Part shown: one piece after another, positions 24,301 through 33,300 of the stretch
Layout: each line of letters starts with the position of its first letter
Numbering within the stretch: the stretch's first letter is position 1
From: Mactra quadrangularis
Lineage: Eukaryota; Mollusca; Bivalvia; Venerida; Mactridae
Reading direction: 5' to 3'
NCBI GenBank assembly: GCA_025267735.1
Contig: CM046311.1
Coordinates: forward strand, 26,263,329 to 26,327,328
Length of the DNA: 64,000 bases
The notes under the pieces: model-generated
Told to the model about the DNA's origin: nothing
What the model saw: the letters and a program-made list of their open reading frames with translations, nothing else
Databases searched by the model: none
Made by a program: the position numbers and the translations under genes

Positions 24301-27300
24301 TGCAAAGTATTAGGCTGCTGCATGTTATAGTTGCTGAGAAAACTGTGACGGAAATTTTGTAACGGACGCACGCACGCACGCACACACGGACGCACGGACA
24401 AGGGTAAAACAGTACACCCCCCTCTTCTTCGAAGCGGGGGTATAATATTTTTGTTGATAAACGTAAGTAAAATTTGGAATTTGCCTATTTTTCATGGGTA
24501 TATATGAATCTGTATATCCTAAAAAAACATGATTTTATTCCAGGACTTTGTGAAGACACTGTAAAGTTAATGTATATACCTGTTTTGACTGTTAAGACTA
24601 GCCATAGATTCAGAGTTAGTTAATCTTGTATGAACAACAGCTCTAGGTCTAGATGATGCTGAAACAATATATTATAACAATTCTAATAATATAATACTGG
24701 TTTTATATACAAATGTCTTTTCCAACTATTTGTTTATTTGCATTGGAAACAAGACTTGTAACTGGCAACTGGTAATACAACAAAAATGCTGGAGTATTTT
24801 TACAAATTTCAAATGATCAGTCACATAACATGTTCCAATTGATGTAATCAGAAACTCAAAATATTGTTCTGCGTCTACATTCTTTACATGGTACAATGGA
24901 ACCCCTCTAAATCGGAAACCCTCCAAACCGGAATTCTCTCCAAACCGGAATTTTTTTCAAGTCCGGAATATTTCTCCTCTTTGTTCATATAACAAAAACC
25001 TCCTCTATTCCGGAAAACCCTGTATTCCGGAAACCGGACGAGTTTTAGCCTAAACTTCATATTTCGTCACGCAAAATGACCCCTGTATATCGGAAGTCGA
25101 AAGGTGAGAATTGATAACGGCGAGCTGGATATACGACTCTCGAGAAGGTGATTGTTTCCTTTGTTTAACAGGTGTGCGTGAAATTGACTATTCGTGATAA
25201 TCGCTATGTAAACATTGAAAGATGTCTTATTGAATGGATGTGAAAACTATCAAATGTAAGGTAGGGGTTTGTATGTTTTTAGCGATAATTACGCTGGTGG
25301 ATGGAACATTTAATTGATAATTAAGGATTTAATTCGTTCACTAATTGCATTTTGATCTAAAATGAACCAACCTGTGGTAAACATTGATAGTAGAAAATGA
25401 TTTGAAAGACGTACGTAATCGATCAATTACGGCGGTGTTTAATTGATATATGATTGACCAAAATTAATTGTTCTATGTTTGAGTCGTAAAAATGACCAAT
25501 GAAACATATTTATTCACGAATTTACAGGTTTGAGTAAAATTATCATGTATTAGTCATAATTAAAGCTTTGTGTATTTATATCTGTTTTCTGTTATCTTTC
25601 TTTTTATCATATTTTATATTGATGTATCCAGATTTACTCACTATAACTTGCATATAATGATGCAATGTGGAATGGTACAATAACAATGAGTTCTACGAAG
25701 TTGTTATCAGCATAATGATAAAGAGCTATAGTTTATAGTGCTATACTTGTTTAGCTTGATTATTCTAAAGTTGTTGTAACAACTTACAACCTTCCAGCCA
25801 GCATCTTGTCTCTCAGTACTAAGCAATAAGATAGAATATAGGTTGTTTCAATAGAAACAATGATGCCTATTATGGCAAGGATGTAAACCACTCTGTAGAT
25901 GGCTTTCCAATGAAAAATAGTCAAATATTCACTGATTCAGTCATGCCTACAAAGATTTCTAGTATGCATATAAGACATATTAATCTACGAATATAACTAC
26001 AGCACAATACTACATCTTGGAATACATGTAGATTGAACTTGTATCAATAGTTAAATATCACAAACACTTAATACAAGATCAATACAGAGTGCCAACGAAC
26101 ACACATTTTAAATATTATAGTCAGAATGTAAAACCCCTCTATTCCGGAAACCTCTCCAAACCGGAATTTTTGCCCGGTCCGGAGCACTTCCGGTTTAGAG
26201 GGGTTTTACTGTAATTGTACAATTTTGTTAGTACCTCAGAATTTTTTTTATAAATTAGAATTCTGGATGAAGTCAATAAACAATAACTTTTAGAATCAAT
26301 TGAACTTTACTGGTATGTTATAAAACTTACATTGTGATTGACTATCTATACTCCAGTTTTCTCTCAATATATTTCTTATATCAGGATTCTCTGATGTTAC
26401 AGCTGATACACCAGTCAATGATAATAATCTTTCAGCTTCTATAACATAGTCTTCTATCTCCTCTGAACCACCACGTAATCCAGACTATAATGAGAAATAT
26501 TAGCTACTAGGGACCTGTATTATCTAAGATGTATAAATGTCACAAAATATTTATTGTTATTCAAGGGCCATAGATCTCATACAGTAAAGTTCCACTATTA
26601 GCACCACAAAATTGATACTAGACATTTATTCAAGATTCCCCGTACATAGATACACATAGCTATTTTTATTGATACAGATAGTGAATAGAAAGGTAATGCA
26701 GTAAGTATTCAAATCCACGGAGGAAATGTGAGCACCACTGTCAGTTAAATAAAATTAAACAATATACTTAACAGAAATTTGATTTGCAAGCAAGAACTTT
26801 AAACAAGAGCACCGCTGGGCGGAGCATTATATGCCCGAAAGTGTGTTTTTTTTTAGTTAAGATAAAGCATTTGTAAGACATGAGAATATTTCAGATGAAT
26901 ATCATATTATGAATAATTGTGGAAAACAAAGTAGAGAAAAAAGTTTTAAGGTAATAGAGACCTTGACCTTTGACCTTGTGACCCCAAAACAATAGGGGTC
27001 TTCTACCCGATATAGACAATCATCGTATGAAGTTAGAATATTGTTGACCAAATGGAACTTAAGTTATGCTCCGGAAACTGTTTTCAGTTTAAAGGTAATA
27101 GTGACCTTGACCTTTGACCTTGTGACCCCAAAATCAATAGGGGTCTTCTACCCGATATGGACAATCATCCTATGAAGTTTGAATATTGAGGACCAAAGGG
27201 AACTTAAGTTATGCTCCGGAAACTGTTTTCAGTTTTATGGTAATAGTGACCTTGACCTTTGACATTGTGACCCCCAAAATCAATAGGGGTCTTCTACCTG

Positions 27301-30300
27301 ATATGGACAATCATCCTATGAAGTTTAAATATTGTCGACCAAATGGAACTTAAGTTATGCTCCGGAAACTGTTTTCAGTTTAAAGGTAATAGTGACCTTG
27401 ACCTTGTGACCCAAAAATCAATAGGGGTCTTCTACTCGATATGGACAATCATCGTATGAAGTTTGAATATTGTGGGCCAAATGGAACTTAAGTTATGCTT
27501 CGTAAACCAAATTGCTAACAGACAGATGGACGGACGGACCGACGGACGCCAAGGGGTATAACATAATATGTCTGAAATTCTTTCGGGCATATAAAAATAC
27601 ACCAACAGACCTAATTAGGAACTCTAATTTAATAGGTTTTCAGTCCATGCACAGGTGATACAAACAAAGTTTTCTACACATTATTGTTGAAAAGCCCATA
27701 ATAGGGATTAAATCCTATTGTTCTTTCTACACAAGTGATCATTTTAACAGTTTGTTTGTACCGCAGGAAAACTCTGTGTTTTTAGGTCAAGGACAATTAT
27801 TCTAAAATATAAAAACTACATACCACAGGTATTTGATCTAAAGCATCTAGAACATATCTATCAATTAAATCATATATCTCATGATCTCCACCTTGTTCTG
27901 TATTAAATATATACATTCCATCTCCCATAGGAGCTACACGACCTGCCTCTAACAGTATTTGACCACCTTCTGAACTCTCATACGATCTTATACTCTTTAA
28001 TGGCCACTGTGCTAACACTGATCTATTAGACTGAAAATTATTATCATAATTAATGGTCAATACAATTCTAGCTATCAATACATAACACATTATATAAGCA
28101 GATATGAGCAAGCAAGTACATTGGGAACAATTAATTTATTGAGGTAGCACTGTAAGGCAAGCCCTGTTTTTCCTTCCAGTCTCAGACTGCAGTCTAGTAT
28201 GGTCCACAGATAAATGAGCAGTTTGAATAGGTTAAATAGGGGTTTTGGGAAGTGCATGACTTCAATAAATATGAAATAATGATGACATCCATATTGTCTC
28301 TAAAAGTTGAACTACTAACATATACATTAAATTGAAAATAAATAAGAATATTATACTTCCAACAGACCAATTCTAAAATCTATGGTTGTATAAATGAGTA
28401 CAGCTACAAACCTGTAAGGCTAATGTTAGACCATATGGTGAAATATGAAGTACACAGTCAGTTCCCTTAGCACCAATTCTTCTTTGAGCTTCAGAATTCT
28501 CAGGATGTACTACATAGAAGTCGTCTGTGATAATAGAAAACCAATTATATACTCAAACATGTAACAAACAAGAAAATTAAAACAAAATTAATAGACTACC
28601 TGGAATGAATCACATACAGTTAAAACTCTTACTGGAGCAGGTTTCACCTCAAAATGAAAACCAGTCAATATCAAGTCTCAAGTTTCCAGGACCCTTGTCT
28701 ATAACCAGTACTCACCTACCCTTCCACAAGGCTGGAAACTTCTCCATATACCTTATTAATGGAGGAAAATTGACATAGTAGTCAATTTTCATGAAAGGGT
28801 ATAACCTCCCAGGTGGGATTCGAACTTGTATCTCCTTCGGGACAAGCTATTCCAAATCCTGGCATGCTACGAACTGCGCTATTGACCCGGGTTCCAAATA
28901 AATTAGAAAGTTCATAATTCAAAAATAGATCAAACACAATACCGGTTATAATTTGGGTCTAAAGTTGGCAGCATTGAATTCTGACACTTCTTGTAATGAA
29001 ATCAGATCAAGGTTGGTTTAATAGTTTATAGTAACTGGAATGCAAGTCTTCTAACTTCACTGATCCATCTAGATGTCAACACTTTTTATTTAAACACTGA
29101 GCACTGAGAAAAAACTCAGATCGGCCAATATTTTTAGAAAACTAAAATCTTTTTTAAACTAGGTTGCCCGATTGGATAACCAGCTATATAATTTATTGCC
29201 AAAACCAAATGTTTACTTGCAGTAACAAGTTGGCTAAACCCAAATATAGGTTGTCAGCGGTGATTGGACAACCTTTTATGTTGAGCCCTGGACGGTCTTG
29301 GTCTTGACAACTTACCTTTAATCTGATCTTTTAACCTTGTTTGTATTTGTAAAAAGAAGACAAATATATCCATAGATCTTTGTTCATCTGTAGAGAGACA
29401 TACAGTTGTATCCGGAGTAGTTATCTGGAATACATATGCTCTATTCTTCATATTTGTAACCTTCTCTACACGAAAACTTGGCCATAACTCTACTTTACCT
29501 ATAAAACAAAACATTATAGAAACAATATTTAGTACTTGCTAAATTGATTAAACCAACACTTAATAATAAAAACAGAAATTGCTTATCAGCTCCATATAAA
29601 TCTCCAGATTTTAGAAGTATCTTATCTGATCAGGTGATAGAATGTAATAAGTTAAATGTAGCGCTGCTATGGCTAATCCACCTCATGGATGGTTTGAACC
29701 ATGATATAGGTGCTGCCATGGCTAATCCACCTCATGGATGGTTTGAACCATGATATAGGTGCTGCCATGGCTAATCTACCTCATGGATGGTTTGAAACAT
29801 GATATAGGTGCTGCCATGGCTAATCCACCTCATGGATGGTTTGAACCATGATATAGGTGCTGCCATGGCTAATCCACCTCATGGATGGTTTGAAACATGA
29901 TATAGGTGCTGCCATGGCTAATCTACCTCATGGATGGTTTGAAACATGATATAGGTGCTGCCATGGCTAATCCACCTCATGGATGGTTTGAACCATGATA
30001 TAGGTGCTGCCATGGCTAATCTACCTCATGGATGGTTTGAACCATGATATAGGTGCTGCCATGGCTAATCTACCTCATGGATGGTTTGAAACATGATATA
30101 GGTGCTGCCATGGCTAATCCACCTCATGGATGGTTTGAACCATGATATAGGTGCTGCCATGGCTAATCTACCTCATGGATGGTTTGAACCATGATATAGG
30201 TGCTGCCATGGCTAATCCACCTCATGGATGGTTTGAAACATGATATAGGTGCTGCCATGGCTAATCTACCTCATGGATGGTTTGAAACATGATATAGGTG

Positions 30301-33300
30301 CTGCCATGGCTAATCCACCTCATGGATGGTTTGAACCATGATATAGGTGCTGCCATGGCTAATCCACCTCATGGATGGTTTGAAACATGATATAGGTGCT
30401 GCCATGGCTAATCCACCTCATGGATGGTTTGAACCATGATATAGGTGCTGCTATGGCTAATCCACCTCATGGATGGTTTGAAACATGATATAGGTGCTGC
30501 CATGGCTAATCCACCTCATGGATGGTTTGAAACATGATATAGGTGCTGCCATGGCTAATCCACCTCATGGATGGTTTGAAACATGATATAGGTGCTGCTA
30601 TGGCTAATCCACCTAATGGATGGTTTGAAACATGATATAGGTGCTGCTATGGCTAATCCACCTCATGGATGGTTTGAAACATGATATAGGTGTTGCCATG
30701 GCTAATCTACCTCATGGATGGTTTGAACCATGATATAGGTGCTGCCATGGCTAATCTACCTCATGGATGGTTTGAACCATGATATAGGTGCTGCCATGGC
30801 TAATCCACCTCATGGATGGTTTGAACCATGATATAGGTGCTGCCATGGCTAATCCACCTCATGGATGGTTTGAAACATGATATAGGTGCTGCCATGGCTA
30901 ATCCACCTCATGGATGGTTTGAAACATGATATAGGTGCTGCCATGGCTAATCCACCTCATGGATGGTTTGAAACATGATATAGGTGCTGCCATGGCTAAT
31001 CCACCTCATGGATGGTTTGAAACATGATATAGGTGCTGCCATGGCTAATCCACCTCATGGATGGTTTGAAACATGATACAGGTGCTGCCATGGCTAATCT
31101 ACCTCATGGATGGTTTGAACCATGATATAGGTGCTGCCATGGCTAATCTACCTCATGGATGGTTTGAAACATGATATAGGTGCTGCCATGGCTAATCCAC
31201 CTCATGGATGGTTTGAAACATGATATAGGTGCTGCCATGGCTAATCCACCTCATGGATGGTTTGAACCATGATATAGGTGCTGCCATGGCTAATCCACCT
31301 CATGGATGGTTTGAACCATGATATAGGTGCTGCCATGGCTAATCCACCTCATGGATGGTTTGAAACATGATATAGGTGCTGCCATGGCTAATCTACCTCA
31401 TGGATGGTTTGAAACATGATATAGGTGCTGCTATGGCTAATCTACCTCATGGATGGTTTGAAACATGATATAGGTGCAACAGGTTGCTTCATTTAGCGGT
31501 TGAAAAATCAGTAAGGAACAGACATAATATAACAATCCAAGGAATTTATTAAGTATGTGCTTTAACTTAAATTTAAATTGTTTTATAAAAGCTATTAGCA
31601 GGCCTAGAAAGTGAAAATGTCTCTCAAATATTGGTGGGTGCTATAAATGGATAGATTTTAGTAATAATAAACAAGGTTGAAATTTCCCTCAATGCATTTG
31701 TGTGCTATGCTCTGCTGACTTCATAAACCATGTACTAAGTTTATTGTTTAAACCAAATAAATATATACTAAGATTTGTTCCTTTGGTGAGTTCATCCAAT
31801 AACAGATACAAAAGTTAATTGAGAGCAAGTTCAATATTGTTTACTAATACTTTTGTTTGTTTGTATGTGTGGATTTAACAAAGAATGTTTATGTAGAGAA
31901 AAAAGTGACTGTAGTTTACAATCAATGGAATTTTACAAAACAAGATTTTTCTAATACTCTAATGCTATAATAGGATTAAAAGTCTTGATTAACATTTAAT
32001 ACTGAATTATAAAATCTGTAAACATAACCAGATGGTGTACAATACATTTTCAAATAATAATGTTTTTGTACAAAGAGAGAGCAGACATGAAGAATAATAG
32101 AAACATTATTGATACAAAAGCTTGACACTATATTTACTATATCAATTCTGACAGTATATTTAATATATCAATTCTGACTAGGCCAAAGTTAATGTGAATA
32201 AAGCTATATACATGTACATGTATAATCAAATAATTAAGTTTTTCATAATTAATATAATAACAGTCATTGTCTAATCCACAAGCCTAAAGCCTAGGTCTAG
32301 TGAAAATTGATTAAGGCAACAGAAAATTATTCAATTCATATATTTAGGCTGGTTGACCATTTTTCCTTAACTATAATTAATAAATTGTGGAAGTGCCAGA
32401 GAAAATTAAAGGTGACAAATATTTATAATAAATTATATGCACATATATATATTTATTCAAATGTTCACATTCATGAAATTCAGAAATAGATAGATAGATA
32501 CAATCTCTGCCAACAGATATCCAATACACTGCTGACATATGATCTGACAACACAAAAGGGTCAAGGGGTCACATTCAGATGACCTCTGTATTAACAAATC
32601 AAATCAATGCATATCTTTCATTCTAGTCCTAACACTTTAGATATCATTCATCACTGGAATTATGGAATTTCTATTTCTAGATAATGTTGTCCTAGCAAAT
32701 TTGAAGGAGCATGTTATCTATGGGGTGTGATTGGACAATTCGTTGAGACTTGTGTCATAATATAATAATAGTAAAAGTCAGTTGAATGTGACCTTTACTG
32801 TAAGCTTGTCTGCGGTCAAATTGGCAAGTATGGGAGCAGAAAATTTTAGATCAGGTTTTAATCAGATTGTAATAAATATATGTATAATACCTTTTGGAGG
32901 CAAATTCTTTGTCTTTGGTTTCTTATTAAAGATCTCTAGAACTGGTTTATTGCCAACTCTCTTCAATACGAAATATTTCTGTCTCCATGGGCTTCCTTTA
33001 CCCCATAATATTGATCTACTTTTACCAGTAAATTTATACAAGTAATCCTGGAAGGAAAAATAACTATGTGACATAGGTTTTCTAATCATTGAACAGGGCA
33101 GAATTTATTCTGATATGAAACTTTAAAAATGATACTCCTTATCATTACAGAAAATCACTGTACAATGTAAACTTCTAATGTGAACTACAAATGAACAGTA
33201 TGTGAGCATACTGCAAAAAAATCCAATGTAATGTAGCAGTTGTTTGGTGAATGTTCACATTTGTTAATTTTTCACATTCATATAAGTTTTCCTCTGAACA

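Noticed and set aside
23103..31477. Possible CRISPR arrays at 23103-23990 and 29660-31477
   Set aside because: Units are head-to-tail without unique spacers, and the genome is eukaryotic; these are minisatellites.
32782..33045. Plus-strand 87-codon frame opposite adaptor exon 2
   Set aside because: Antisense shadow of the PH-domain exon plus a MITE fragment.
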